Source: Prunus persica (taxonomy: Eukaryota; Streptophyta; Magnoliopsida; Rosales; Rosaceae). Taken from it: a stretch of DNA of 64,000 nt. Below, in pieces: positions 10,294-23,200 of the stretch. The notes under the pieces were generated by a model. That model ran no database searches. It worked only from the letters and a program-made list of their open reading frames with translations, and was not told the DNA's origin. The position numbers and the translations under genes were made by a program. Numbering within the stretch: position 1 is the stretch's first letter; every line of letters starts with the position of its first letter. Where the stretch lies: assembly GCF_000346465.2 (NCBI RefSeq), contig NC_034014.1:17916361-17980360 (forward strand), in the 5' to 3' direction.

Positions 10294-10965
10294 TCAAGCA
10301 TCAACAATAACAAAAACCCCTAATTTATGCAAACTAACCAAAATAAAATCCCAACAACTAATCAAACTTACAAAAAATATATTCTAATATAAAACACTAA
10401 TTTATTCAAACTAACAAACCAAAATAAAACCTCAACAACAACAACACCTAATCAAGAAAAACAAAACACATATAAGTATCTTTATTAATTAATTAAAGCA
10501 TAAAGAAATTAAGGTAACAAACTTTCAAATTTGAGGGAAAAATCCACCTTTGAAATCAAATTGAATTTGAGGGTGACTTCTTTACTTTGCTGTTGCCGCC
10601 GCCGCCACTATGAAGATGTCGTCGATGTCAGATTTGTGGGGAAAGCCACTGTCGAATTGGGTGAAGGTTGGTTTACTAGGATTAGGGGGTTTTGGGGATT
10701 GGAGATTTAGGGTTGAGAAGTGAAGAAATGAGTAGGTATTATCGGGCAACAATTGCTGCAACGATGTCATTTTGACATTGAGCGAAACAAAAAAAGGAAG
10801 GGTGCGCGCTGCGCCCAAGCAGCACGCTGGAGCACATAGAGAGGTTGCCCATTTAGGGCATTTCATCGAACAGCTTGCGAGGGTCAAGTTTTGCTCCTTT
10901 AATGGCGGATTTTAGAGGTTGCAGGGGTCAATTGACCACCCTTGCTCCTCTGTGGATCCGTCCTT
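10294..10965 (-). other. hAT 5' non-coding end and terminus
   Basis: This lies between the transposase start and the putative terminus at about 10965. The last 60 bases on the - strand read as a hAT-type end (CGGATCC, then AAGGGTGGTCAATTGACC). Reading frames here have no recognisable motif. Confidence 0.5.
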
Positions 10966-12007
10966 GCTTGAGAGCACATTAGATATTTTTTCTTCATAAC
11001 AGGTTAGAAGCCATTGGAGGGAGGGAGGGAGGGGAACGGATCTTGCAATGGCTGGGTTATTAATATTTTTTTTTCCATTTTGTTGATTCTTTTTTTAAAT
11101 TTTAAAAATACACTTTGTATTTTAAAAGGAGTTTACTTTTTATTTTGCTTTAAAATTACGAATTTGTACTTATTGTTGACAGACAAGTTTATAAAATTTA
11201 AAAAACTTAACGGTAAAGGTGAAATTGAATATTTATTATGAACTAGCCTCTCTGCACGCGCTTCTGCGCCTGCGAGAGGCTTTTTTTAAAAAAATTTAAA
11301 TTTATTTTAGAATTAAAAAAGATAATAGATAGTTGTGTTTCATAAAAATAGGATCCATTATCTGAATTTTCTTTTAATTTTAATTTTTTTAATATGAAAA
11401 ATTGTGAATTTACCATATTATCCTCATTTAATTAATAATTTTAATTCTTAATGTTTGCATTAACCAAGGGCATTTTCTGGTATTTTGAATGTTTCACCAT
11501 TCTCTGCCTTTTGCTTTATATATATAGATTTAAGAATTAAATTGACTAATAAAATAATTTCAAAGACTAAATTCGAATAGCGTGATAGTTTAAGGGCAAA
11601 ATGGCTGAAAGTTCTTGAAAAAAACATCTCACTTTTGATGAAAGACAGATATGATCGTTAGTTAATATATCGTTACCCAAAAAAGAATGATATTTGAAGT
11701 TTGGATCCCATGCTATCCAACTCTGGAAGCATACAAAAAGACTAGGAATAAAAAAAGCCACCTGAGTCTTTGGACCCCTCCTAATTAATTTCCCATCCAT
11801 CTAAATCCAAATTAAACAACAAAAAAAACACACACAAAGCCTCTCGGTCTCTCTCTTCCCAAAATTCGAATCCGCATCCACCGCCAAACCCTATTTTTCT
11901 ATCTCTCTCTCTGTATCTCTCTTTCTTCTGGTTCTGGCGAGCTGAGTCTGAGAACAAGCTGCTGTAAATACAAGAAGCACACGAGAACACATATAAGAAG
12001 CACGAAA
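10966..12007. other. intergenic region and promoter/5' UTR of HIT4
   Basis: AT-rich sequence with a small GC-rich hairpin at 11245-11280 (GCCTCTC/GAGAGGC arms around a GCGC-rich loop). From about 11830 the sequence becomes pyrimidine-rich (CTCTCGGTCTCTCTCTTCCC), typical of a plant 5' UTR. The HIT4 start codon at 12008 follows. Several - strand frames between 11567 and 12151 are shadows of this composition. Confidence 0.5.
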
Positions 12008-14338
12008 ATGAGGAGGGGAGCTAAGAGGAAGGCGAGCCAGAAGGAGGCAGAGAACCACAAAGAATCGAGCAAAGCCGCCAACAGCAGCAAAGCCACAAGG
12101 ACTCGGACGACGAAGAGGGTTAAGGCGTCGGAGCCCCAATCGGAGCCCCAATACTTGGAGGACCCTCGGAACCTCGAAGATCTATGGAAGGCTGCATTTC
12201 CTGTTGGGACTGAGTGGGATCAATTGGACTCCGTTTACCAATTCAAGTGGGATTTCTCCAATCTCGAACAAGCTTTTGAAGAAGGGGGGAAGCTCTATGA
12301 CCTTGGCAAGAACAAAGTCTATCTCTTTGGTTGTACTGAGCGTAAGCTAACTCCTACCAGCTTCTGTTTGCTTGTTTTTTTTTTTTTTTTTTTTCTTCAT
12401 TTCAATGTGTTTAATTTCTCCAATTACGTTCTCTTTTTGCAGCTCAATTGGTGTCTGTGAATGGTGAAAACAAAGTTGTTTGCATTCCTGTTGTGGTCGC
12501 TGTAAGTTCAACAACTCATCTCTTTTTCTGCTTTAGATGCCCAATTTTCTTTACTCAAATTTGTTAGTTTTTTACTTTACTGTATACAAAATAAAATAAA
12601 AAACTTATTAATGTGAAAGTTTTACTTCGTACTACTTCAACTGTAATGAAATTGGTTTACTAATTCTTCAAACATATATTGAATTGAACTTCTTAGAATG
12701 CAATGTTTGCTCATTTGGGTATATGTCTTTCTTTGTTTTACATTGTTGTTTCTTATAGTTCTACTTCCCATGTTCGTAGCAAATGATTTTATTTGGTAAT
12801 GGAAACAGTAATTCATCTGCAATCATCTTGTAATTTTTGTTTCTTAGACTGAGTTTGCATCCTGCATTTTTCTTTTTTCCTTTGTAACATGTTTCTTGTA
12901 TTTTTTAGTAAATGATTTATATTTTGGTAATTGCAAACCTGACTGCGCATTATTATGCATATTATTCATCTCTTGTCTTGCTAAGCTTCTTTTGCTTTTA
13001 TAGGTTGTATCACCTTTCCCCCCTTCGGATAAGATTGGGATTAATTCGGTTCAGAGAGAAGCTGAAGAAATAATTCCCATGAAACAAATGAAAATGGACT
13101 GGATTCCGTATATTCCTCTGGAGAATAGGTACTATTTGGTGTTGGTGGTTTTGAACTTATTTTAAGAAACACTTCTTTTTGGAAGTTGTAAAGTTCTTTG
13201 TCAATTTCTTGATATCATTGTGAACTTTCAACTTTCTACAGAGACAGCCAGGTTGATAGACTTAAATCTCAAATATTTATTTTGGGCTGCACTCAGAGAA
13301 GGTAGAATAACACTCATTCTCATTCCCCTTTCCTCTTTTTCCTTTTATTTCTTGTATTCATATATGTTTTTAGGTTTTGTAATCAGTGTTACAGGACTGC
13401 TGTACAGTGAGTTTGGATGTATAATATTGGAATTATTAGAATTACTGTATTATTTGAGTTGGTGGTTTAACTCAATCAAAACCATGATTGTGTTTTTAAC
13501 TTCCTTATAACTGAATTGAACTAATTTTTTATGTTTTTTTTTTTTTTTTGGGACAATTAAGTAAAATATTCTTTAAAGATCCCATGTTATATTCCTGCTT
13601 GGCTGTTTAAAAGGAGTAAATCTTGGTTGTTTCTGTAGTCTATTTGTATTTTGCTTTGGTTTTGCTACTTTTCATCATAGGTTATTCATAGACATTGGTT
13701 ACATCATGTTGATCTGCCACTGAATGATTCACTGTTCAGCATACATGACGGCTGTCCATGAGAATGTTTTGCATTGAATGTGTACCATAATGTTCATTTG
13801 TACCTGAGCGGCTGATGTATTCCCATTGGCTGGCTTTGAACCCTTGGCTGAGGCTGATTAATAACACCTCCTTAGCTGTTTCTTGTCTGAACTAAAACCC
13901 TCTGCTTTTACTTGAGACCATATGTCATACATTGAAATGCACGCTATATATAAATTATAAAGTAGCCTAGGCTTGTAGTTTACATATTATGCCCTAGATA
14001 AAGTGGGTGATTGTAAGCCTTTATCATTGCTATTTTGCTTTTCGGACCTCTGTTTTAAAAGTAGTTTTCCACTTTTGTTCGGGTTTTGCTGTTGAGTTTT
14101 GTCTTACACTGTTTATTGAGCCAAACTTTTATTATTGTCACATTGTTTGAGGATTTAACTATTTTTTGGTTATTTATATAAATGTTATTGCAGGGCTGCT
14201 TTGAAACACATGAAGATAGATCGTCTCAAGAAATTTGAGTACTGTTTGCCTTGTAGGTTTCCAAACTATCTTTTGTTGTTAAAGTTGTTTAATTTCACGT
14301 TGACTTATAGACGTTTTTTTTTATCTGAAGGATATGAG

Positions 14339-14404
<66 letters not shown>

Positions 14405-17400
14405 CATATCTTCAAAAATATTTTTCTAGAATGAAGAACACGATTGTTCAAAATTATTGTGTTAGGAAGTGAAAAGGAAAATACCATCCTTAATGTTCTG
14501 AAATTTATGGATAAATTTGGGGCTTGATGATGGCTACTTTGATTTGGTTATTGACATAGGATGTTCAACTCATGTTTGTTGGTGGTCAATCATCATTGTC
14601 TGTAGTGCATGTTGAACTCTACTGGTTTTGACATGCTGTCATCTTTGACAGATTTCTATCAGCCTTTTAAGGAAGATGAGCTTGAGCAAAGCACTGAGGT
14701 CCCAATAATGTTTCCAGGAGAGCCAAAGCCGGTAAGGTTTGTAGTTATTAGTGAAACAAACTAATGGACAACAAATTGTTTGGATATGGAATATATGACT
14801 GGGTTTACGGATTCCCTTTCTTTGATAAGCAAAGTGCAGAAGGGGGGGAACCTAATATACAATAATATTTCCTAAATTAAAAAAAGAAGAAAAATAAGTG
14901 GACAGGAAAAACTGTATTAGGCTGGCATGTGGCCATGAAGCGATGAATTTTTTATTTATTCTTGTCCTACATCCTTCTATGTCCTCTTTCCTTCTCGACT
15001 TTAATTTAAGTACAACGCATGGACATCCTTTTACTGAGATTATATATGTCTTAGATCTCTTTGTCCAACCCATTTTAATCCTATGCGAGGCTTATACTGG
15101 TGGCCATAAGTTTCTGGAAATTGGACAAATGAAGTAAAAGATCAATCTTTTCATTACACAAACAAGTTACTAGCTGCTCATATGAAATGGAATGACTACA
15201 GTATGTACACTTCCAGATCTTTGCTGAAGTGACTTTCTTTTTTGCCCTTTGCAGGTTTACTGTGAATTTGATTGGGAGTTGGATGAATTGGAGGTACAAA
15301 ATCAAACTTTTTATGTTTGTGTATGTTTTGGATTGATTCAGTTCTGAAATTGTGTCGCTTATGATGCTTCTTATCAACTTTATCTTTTGCATCTGGTTGC
15401 TTGTCATTGATACAGACATGCTTATTTTAATTGGCTAGGATTATTTTTTATATAAGCCCACTATTCAAGTTTGTAGATTATTTTGACCTTTGTAGCATAT
15501 TCTTTTATAAGGAATCCATATATATCTCAGAGTGTGGCACGTCCAATCATATAGTGATGCTTCTTTAATGTATTTGTAATTGTTTTCTTTTTTATTCAGA
15601 TACATTGACAATACTATTGAATATTTCTCTGCCATTTACGAGATTCATCTTGAGTTAGAATATGGCAATTTCTTCTATAATTCAGGACTAGAACTGGAAG
15701 CTGAAGTATAGAAAGGCTAATGTTTATCTAATGATGTATTCCCTTGGTATTGTATTCTGATTTCAATGACTAATGTGTTTCAACGTGCATATTTATATTG
15801 TAATCATTTTTCCTAGTTACAAACATTTGATGAGTGAGCTTCTTTTGGTTATTTAATGATGTTTAACAGCAAGTCCTGGTAACATGCTTTTGCATCTCTT
15901 TTTATTATTGTATTCCCCCATCTTTTGCCCAGTTTTGTTAAATTTGTTTCCTTGCTGATCCCCCTTTGTTAAGTATAAAGAGACAATATAAAAACATCAA
16001 TGAAGCGTGTTTCTTAATTGTCTCTAAACCTGTAGGAGTTCACTGATAAATTGATAGAAGAGGAGGAATTATCTGCAGACCAGAAGGATGCATTCAAGGT
16101 AAATTGTAATAAAGATGGAAGTGACTCATAACCTTCTACTTCTATCTGCCTCCTTCCCTTATCCTTGCACTAGTTGTTTCTGAATTTCCTTCTTTTATGC
16201 TTTCTCAGGAGTTTGTCAAGGAGAAAGTACGTGAACAAAAGAAAAATAACCGGGAGGTACTCTTTTTTTCTTTAATATTTTTACCAAGATATAATTGACT
16301 ATATTTGGGTGTTTGAACAATATTTATCTTAAAGTATAAAATTTGTTTAGAAGTATAATTTTTCTTCTATTTCTCTCTTTTATAGGCAAGGGAAGCCCGA
16401 AGAAAAGCCATTGAAGAGATGAGTGAGGAAGCTAAAGCAGCATTTGAAAATATGAGGTTTTACAAGTTCTACCCTGTACAGACACCAGATACTCCTGACA
16501 TATCAAATGTTAAGGTAATGTTCTAAACACTGATATTTTGGATTTGTATTTGCATATGTGAAAGCAGCTTTGTTGCAACTTACAAGGTCGGATAGTTGTC
16601 ATATTTAAACTGGGTGTTCAAAATATGTGCAATAGACTATCCTGGTCTACCATCTTGAATGCCTTTGCTTTTGATTTTTGTTCATTGGAAAATTTGGTTG
16701 AATCAGGTGGTCATGTTGCTTTACTTAGCAGACCCATCTGGTTTTCCAAATGTCTTGGCCATACCACTGTTAGTCCCTAGGATAAAGTTTCTGTGTGGTT
16801 ATATTGGATTGGATTTGTGTCATAAATGCCAGATGATTGTTGTTTTACTTGGTGGTGGATTCAGCTTAGAAAAAGTCTGGTGTTTGGTAATTCAATTGAT
16901 CTATTGTTGTACAATCATGAGTTTGTTCCAACTTCCAAGGTTCTGTCTAGGATTTGACCTTTAATTCAGTGAGTTCTTGCAGAAGAATAACACATTAAAA
17001 GTTTCAATACATTTTGCTAAAGAAAAGAGACCTGGTTGTTGCTTGTTGCCCAGTTTTTCTGGGAACATTTTAGTATAGCCACTGCCTCTTTTGTTCTCGT
17101 TTTCAAAATATATAAATAATAGCAAAAAGAAAGAAGAGGAGGATCTTCCTTGGGCTTTATTGATGCTTAAGTCCTTTTTAATGTTCAGTATGACAACCTT
17201 ATTGTCTCTTCTCCTTGAAGTGATTCATTCTTGTATTTGCCACTGGTATGCACACTTTAGGAAATACCTGCCAAATACTCTATTATCAGTCTCCCCTCGT
17301 CCAGTTCACTTAGATGTTTGTTCTTGCTGCTTTCGTTAACCACCTATGCCATTCCTCTTTTGAATTAGTCTTGTTCATGTTTATTGTCTAATTCATTAAA

Positions 17401-18920
17401 TGCGTCTCCTCAAACTGTGAGTCTCTTCTAATCAATGAGGGCTAACCAATAATTAGTATGTTTTTAAGTTTATGTTGTATTTGATGCTTAATTTAGTGCC
17501 TTGGCTTAAGCTTACAGCTTTTTGTTTCTCTTCATTTCTTAGAAGTTAGGTCTTGCAACTTGTAGGCATTTTTAGTATTGATTGTCGGTTGAGTAAATGG
17601 ATGTGCATCCTCTCCGGATCATACCTCAGCTTTTAATTCCAAAGTTGATATAAAAGATTGGTTTTGCTTCTGGCTTTCTTAGAAAGAATAAAAAAATGTT
17701 GACACTTCAATGCTACTTTCTTCTTCTTTTTGTTATTTTTTTCCTTCCATTTTCTCATTTCCTCCTTTCACCTCTGCCTCTCCCTATTTCCGGGGTCAAA
17801 ACCTCTGCAGCCCATGCCTTGCGTTTTCTTCTTTTAACTTTTTGTCTATTACCTCCCACCTCCCGCCTCCCACTTTCCAGATCTGAGATCTCTGCAATGC
17901 ATAAATACAGTGCCCAAACTGGCATGATTTTGGGTGTGGTGTAACCTTGTTAGTTAGTTTTTGGTATGGTGAACGAGGTGGGTTTGACTGAAATTTTGAT
18001 ACTTGATTGGTAGTGGATCTAAAGCTTAAACAGAGGTGGTCTACATGATGTTTTCTGTTGGGTGGCTGTTTTTGTCGAACGTGGAAAAGGAAGATCATTG
18101 ATGAAACGAAACTTCAAATCGCTCATAGATAGACAAAGCAAAGGGAAATTTAATATTTGAAAAATACGAATCCTTAAACAAGGGTTTTGTGCTTCCCTGA
18201 AAAGCACGAAAAAATTGTTCTGGGTTTTGGATTAAACCAGTGCCAAGTAAAAAAGCAAAGGAGAGGAAAGGTTGTACATAATTGTGATCTTGTGATCTGA
18301 ATTGAACGGTAAGGATTCAAAATTTAGGTGTGATGAACAGTTCCAGAGAGATCCACATCCTGAGATCATGTAGGCAAAGAAAGTTGGGCTTGCTCAATGT
18401 CAACTTGATCAATATTAAGTGGATATCTTCTCAAAGTCACACAATTAGCTTCTCATGACATGCACAAAGAGACCATATCAACTTTAGACTTCTGCATATC
18501 CTGATAGGAAGTTGGTGCAGAAAAACCTTAAGCGTGGTTTTTATCTCTTTTATTGACATTTACTGTTAGTAAAATGTAAGAGTAGATATGTGATGGGTTG
18601 GTATGATTGTCTATGCATCCTCTCTTTAGCCTCTATTTTATTTGTTTTTATTTCTCCATTTCTGTTTAGCATGCTTTCCATATAACTAAAGAAAGATGTT
18701 TAAGCCCTTCTTTCCGTTTTTAAGAAAGGTTCTTGTTTCTTAAAGAAAAAGAAATGTAACGAAGAGAGCTTTTCTGAACATGCCAGGGTTCATTACCCTT
18801 TGCACTCTTCAAATAGCAGTGGACCATGATATGCTTCAATTTTAATGTTTTCCGGGTGCTATTGCCTCGCAGGCTCCATTCATCAACAGGTATTATGGCA
18901 AAGCTCATGAGGTATTGTGA
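12008..18920 (+). CDS. HIT4: HEAT INTOLERANT 4-like protein, 11 exons
   Basis: Exons read from GT-AG junctions: 12008-12341, 12443-12501, 13004-13128, 13242-13301, 14194-14252, 14652-14731, 15255-15293, 16036-16098, 16209-16256, 16386-16514, 18873-18920. They total 1044 nt, 347 aa. Phases agree at every join. The protein has a basic N-terminus (about residues 1-45, likely nuclear targeting), then LEDLWKAAFPVGTEWDQLD, SPFPPSDKIGI..VQRE, MKMDWIPYIPLENRD, KKFEYCLPYFYQPF, a Glu/Lys-rich helical region (about 260-315) and the C-terminal FINRYYGKAHEVL. All are hallmarks of plant HIT4. In Arabidopsis HIT4 is a chromatin-associated nuclear protein needed for heat-induced chromocentre decondensation and release of silencing. 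The N-terminus appears shorter than the Arabidopsis protein. The ATG is the first in frame after a pyrimidine-rich leader. Assignment to HIT4 itself or its Arabidopsis paralogue is open. Confidence 0.92.
14340..14401. repeat. (CT)n microsatellite in HIT4 intron 5
   Basis: About 31 uninterrupted CT units, 88 bp after the exon 5 donor site. It is likely length-variable. Confidence 0.95.
16515..18872 (+). other. long last intron of HIT4
   Basis: 2358 bp, bounded by GTAATG and CTCGCAG. It holds short frames at 16659-16964, 17091-17339 and 17696-17944 (+) and 17796-18207 (-) without recognisable domains. I see no terminal inverted repeats or other transposon signature. Confidence 0.7.
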
Positions 18921-19363
18921 TTATTACTAAGGTCAAGAAGATGGCAGATTTGAAATGTCTCGAGCCTTGTTCAGCCGTGCTGTTAACTACTCTGTGATAA
19001 AGACTTGGTACTCCGAAAAAGTATGGGAGGCAATCCCCTGGTGCCTCAATATAGAATTGCTTGAATACAGCCTAGGTGTCTCCCAGACAGATGTAAACTT
19101 GTAGCTTCAGAATTTTTAGATAAAAGAAGATGAGGTGCGCTTGTTACCACAGGAGGAATTTGTAAGATACATTGAGGCTTTTGAATTTTGTACTAGTGGA
19201 GCTGTGAAGCTGGAATTTTCCAGTGGCTTAGAATTTGTCTTCATCTCTCTCTAGTAATGTTCTTTTTCGAATTGACATTTGCTTTGTATTACCACAATGG
19301 GGGATATTGTAGGAGCAAGATGAATGACAACACAGTTCCTGAATGTGTCCTTTCCTTTTTGTG

Positions 19364-19369
19364 AATAAA
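19364..19369 (+). terminator. HIT4: candidate polyadenylation signal of HIT4
   Basis: AATAAA, about 445 bp after the stop codon, followed by a T-rich TTTTATTTTATTTTATT stretch. This is a plausible 3' end signal. Confidence 0.45.
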
Positions 19370-19389
19370 GCAGTTACCTTTTATTTTAT

Positions 19390-20222
19390 TTTATTTTATT
19401 TATTATAGTATTGTTTTTATAATTATTTTTTAATTATCGTTTTAGGTAAAACAGTTGTATTATGTCATCATGGTGACGTGGTATAACAAACCAAACATAA
19501 ATACCCTTGAGTTCATTAAGAAGGTTTGAAGATGTCCCAAGTTCGGCTATAATAAAAATGGTAATACTTTAAACTCAACAGGTTCTACTTTAGCTGGTGG
19601 CCTTCTTTCCGAAAATGAGTAGAACCTGTAATCAATTATTGAGTCATAAGCAAATTATCATCTAACTTTGACAGTCTGCATGAAAATGACTCCTAAATAA
19701 TCTGTTTACAGAACTAGTGAAAGCATAAGCTTTAGAAACAAACATTATGACAAACTATACACAACAATTGAATGATAGATTGGACTTTTTTTTTTTTGTT
19801 GGTATAGCAGTATAATTCAAAATTTTGGTCATACCTATTCACAAAGCATACTTGAAACTTGTCCAATGCAAATGGAATTTAGAGGCTCTGGATCAGAATT
19901 GTGCCCAAAACATTCATCCATGTAATATATGACCCCATAAAACATCGGCAGGCAGCAAATCATATGATAATACACATCAAGCACTCGTACTTCCCGGCCA
20001 GCAGTCCCTTAATTTCACTGGACCAGAAATGATAATAGCACAAAATGTCCCTTTCCCTTGAATTACACATACATCAGATACTATTACAATGCCAGCTGAG
20101 TTGTTTGGGCCAGATACAACAGCTTGACATAATGTACAGACTAAGTTATGCTGAAAGGCAAAAGCTACCTCGTTGAGAAAAAAGGAAGCAGCTCCTCTCA
20201 GTACTCCAGAAACCAGCTTTCG
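19390..20222. other. convergent intergenic region HIT4/CPR5
   Basis: AT-rich. It should contain the CPR5 3' UTR on the - strand. There is no further gene and no clear repeat. Confidence 0.6.
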
Positions 20223-23200
20223 TCACCAGTAACCAAGATCAGTGACCAGCAGCAGGAAATGATGTTTCCATTCACCAACACTTGCGAAAGGCACGAGGCC
20301 ACAAAAGAGTGGCAGAAACAGAAATGAAGTACCATAAAACACCACCCGCCGAATCCAGTATGGAAATATTGTATTTCCTTTTGTTCCTTGAGACACGTCG
20401 ATCGGTCCATGGAGGATAAAAAACAAAGCAGATGTGCATACATTACAGAAGAAATGCAGCATGCAAAGAGTCTCCCAATATATAAGCCAATGATACCCAC
20501 TCCCTCCCAATGTGTCTACACAAAGCTTGCCAAAAAAACCACACACAATTCCCAGTAGCAAGATTATGAAAGTTACTGGCATTATCTGTTTTGCAGTTGC
20601 AGAGCGCTGGAGGAGCAAAAAAGCAATTGCAAGAATCACTAAGACACCAAATAGCATTCGGCTCACAACTTCAACCTTGCACCTTAGAACATGAAACCCT
20701 GAATTGAAAGATGTCATTGGATCCCAGGCTTCCCAGCTCAGCCAAGACTTTGACTCCTGGGATAGAAAAAGAATTGGTAAAAATTTACCAGAAAACAAAA
20801 ACCAATGTTACGGTATGTATGAGAGAAATATCATATATCATGCATATATTGTTTACAGTCCTGTCCAAGTGTTCATTACAAAAAGGCCCATTTATACGCA
20901 ATCCCAAAATACTTAAAACCTAAACAACAGAATGCAATAACAATTAAACCCGACTAACCAAATTCTTAAATTGTAAAGATTTAACAAGTTAAATAACTAA
21001 ATCTTGAATTATAGCTTTAATAGAATAGAACCAAATCAAGCGAGAATAATTCCTTGTGGACTGGTCAGTTGATTCCCTCTATAATAAAAATAAAATCCTA
21101 AAAATTGCCCTTTGAGATTTTCTTACAGTAATCAATTATTGATGTAACTCAGGTGTAGGAACAATCCAAAAAGCTGCAGCCAATAGATAGTTCTAGCTGT
21201 TTCTTGGAGAAAGATTTTTATAGGAAAGTAGTCAAGAAAGAGGTTATTGCTGATTTTTCATACATACAGCTTGGTATGAGTTACTTATTTTATCGACATA
21301 TCATGTCTCGGTATTTTCTCATGTTCTAAACAACTAGCAACATCTTGTTACTTGGAGTGATGGATCACATAAATAGTCATATAGGAAAGCCAAATAATAA
21401 CAGCACTAACAACTAAGTGAAGCTTAAACTAAATCACATGAAGCCAGAAGAGAAAAAAGGAATTACCTTTGTTGAAGGTGTACAGGATGCAGTAGCTTCA
21501 GTAAGTCTTTTGTACGAATACACATAAGCACCATATATCAGGGATGCGATCATGACAAGCAAACCAGCAACTAGACAGTCAATGCACTTTTTAAGCAGCT
21601 CAGCATGTCTTGTATCTTCTAATTGACTCTTAAACTTTTCAGCTTTGAAGGATGCTTTTGATATGTCCATAGAAAATTTTGATCTCTGCAGTTGATTTGA
21701 ATCATAGTTGAGAGATAGCTGTGTCTCTTTCAACTTTAGTCTCTGCATTGTAAGATTAAGCTCCAATGTTTTAAGGTCGTTAGCACGGGCTTGCTCTATG
21801 ACAGACTTCCCAATAGTTCTAAGCATGGACTGGTTGGCTCCAGATTCAGATGTTCTTGGAGGAATATAAGTCAACTGGTTTGTTTGCCCATGCTGAGCAA
21901 GCTCCAGATTAAGAGAACTTGTTAACATACTCCGATTTAATTCATCTCTATAATTTAATTGACCCTGGGTTGCATCAGTGTGGGACGTTGCTTTTGAGTG
22001 ACAATCTTCTATATAAGAGCTGCTTGCACCATCTTGTTCATCATGAGTCACATGTAGAGAAGACCCTTCCATGTTTTGGTGGCTCGAGAGACATCCCCTG
22101 TTATTTGTAGATGATTCCTTGATCGATTTTAGAGTCCTCAAGGTACTCCCAAATGATTTTTCAAAGTTCTGGATAAAACAATCACATGTGTTCCCGAAAA
22201 CCTGTAGCCAAATACGCAGTCAAGGCAGATAAATACGACCTTAGCATCTAGGACTTGTGGAGTGTTGATATAAACAACAAGAAGGAACTTCAAACCACTT
22301 TCAATGGATGAGTCAGCAGTTAAGTCTGGCTTACATTGGCTAAAGATTCTCTGACAGCTGAAGCACATATCTGCACTCCAGTAAATAGATGTATAATTAG
22401 TTGATGCCCTATTATTCGAATATGAAGAAAATAAAATTATGAAGCAAGTAAGGAGAAAGTATAGAATTGTTCAATGAACTAATTAGTGCATTTTGGCAAT
22501 GAAAGAAAGTACATCTATACAGAGAACTGATGGTGTAAGGTGAAGCTTATTGTTGATGTAGGTAGTGTAGTATGAAAAGAAGAATACCTTAGCAAGATGA
22601 TCAGAAGACATCCCTCCACCTACCTCGCCATTTCTTTCCAGAATCTACATTAAAATATCATCACACCCGAATTATCGATGAATACACTTACTGAGAATTA
22701 CAAAAAGTGAAACAGAAGCACGGAATGTTATCTCTTCAAGAGTTACAATTAGTCAGGGAAGAAGCACCAAGCACAGGTAATAGCCAGAGAAGACTGACCA
22801 CGTGAAACTAACACCATAAAAACCCACAAGGAATGAATCAAGAAAAGAAGTAGAGATGAAAGATGAAATGAAGGCTCAATAACATGAGTAAAATAAAATA
22901 ACACCAACTGTTTCCTTCATATAATAATGAAAGTAGACCATGTAAAACAAACGCCAAGCACCTTGAACTTGACATGAGGTTTTCTATGTTTCGTATGAAT
23001 TCCATGTGTAACAAATCCAGCTGCCTAGCAAATGTAATCAATTTCTATAAGGAGAAGAAGAAAATTTCATATTAAAATCATTTGAAGAAACAAAAAAGAA
23101 AAGGTTTAGTTATTAAAATCAAAATCCAAAACTTGTTTTAGAGAACTTGTCCGTCAATATTTAAATAACGTCGTTGTTTATGCATCTCCAAAGGGGGCTT

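Larger units (their letters stand above)
2488..10965 (-). mobile_element. decayed hAT element (ZMYM1-like transposase), host of nested insertions
   Basis: Pieces of a ZMYM1/TTF-type hAT transposase are read on the - strand: N-terminal half at 9265-10293 and C-terminal half at 2488-3297. The 5' terminus appears near 10965, where the - strand reads CAAGGACGGATCCACAGAGG, a hAT-like end of the 'C-A-R-GG-CGGATC' type also seen at 27335. The 3' terminus is missing: the dimerisation region runs straight into the copia gag at about 2488, with no inverted repeat visible. Without the inserted element at 3298-9264 the hAT is about 2.5 kb. It is not functional, because stops and frameshifts occur in both halves. 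Confidence 0.75.

Noticed and set aside
11245..11280. Helitron end (GC-rich hairpin)
   Set aside because: A stem is present but the CTRR 3' end and TC 5' start cannot be paired convincingly in this region.
11567..12151. Several - strand frames over the HIT4 start
   Set aside because: They are shadows of the CT-rich leader and the basic exon 1; the + strand has the conserved protein.
15684..15712. Extra HIT4 exon at GACTAGAACTGG
   Set aside because: It begins with an in-frame stop in the phase required; the next true exon (16036) continues the family alignment.
16659..17944. Short + strand frames in the last HIT4 intron as separate genes
   Set aside because: No domains, no splice-compatible partners, and intron-like composition.
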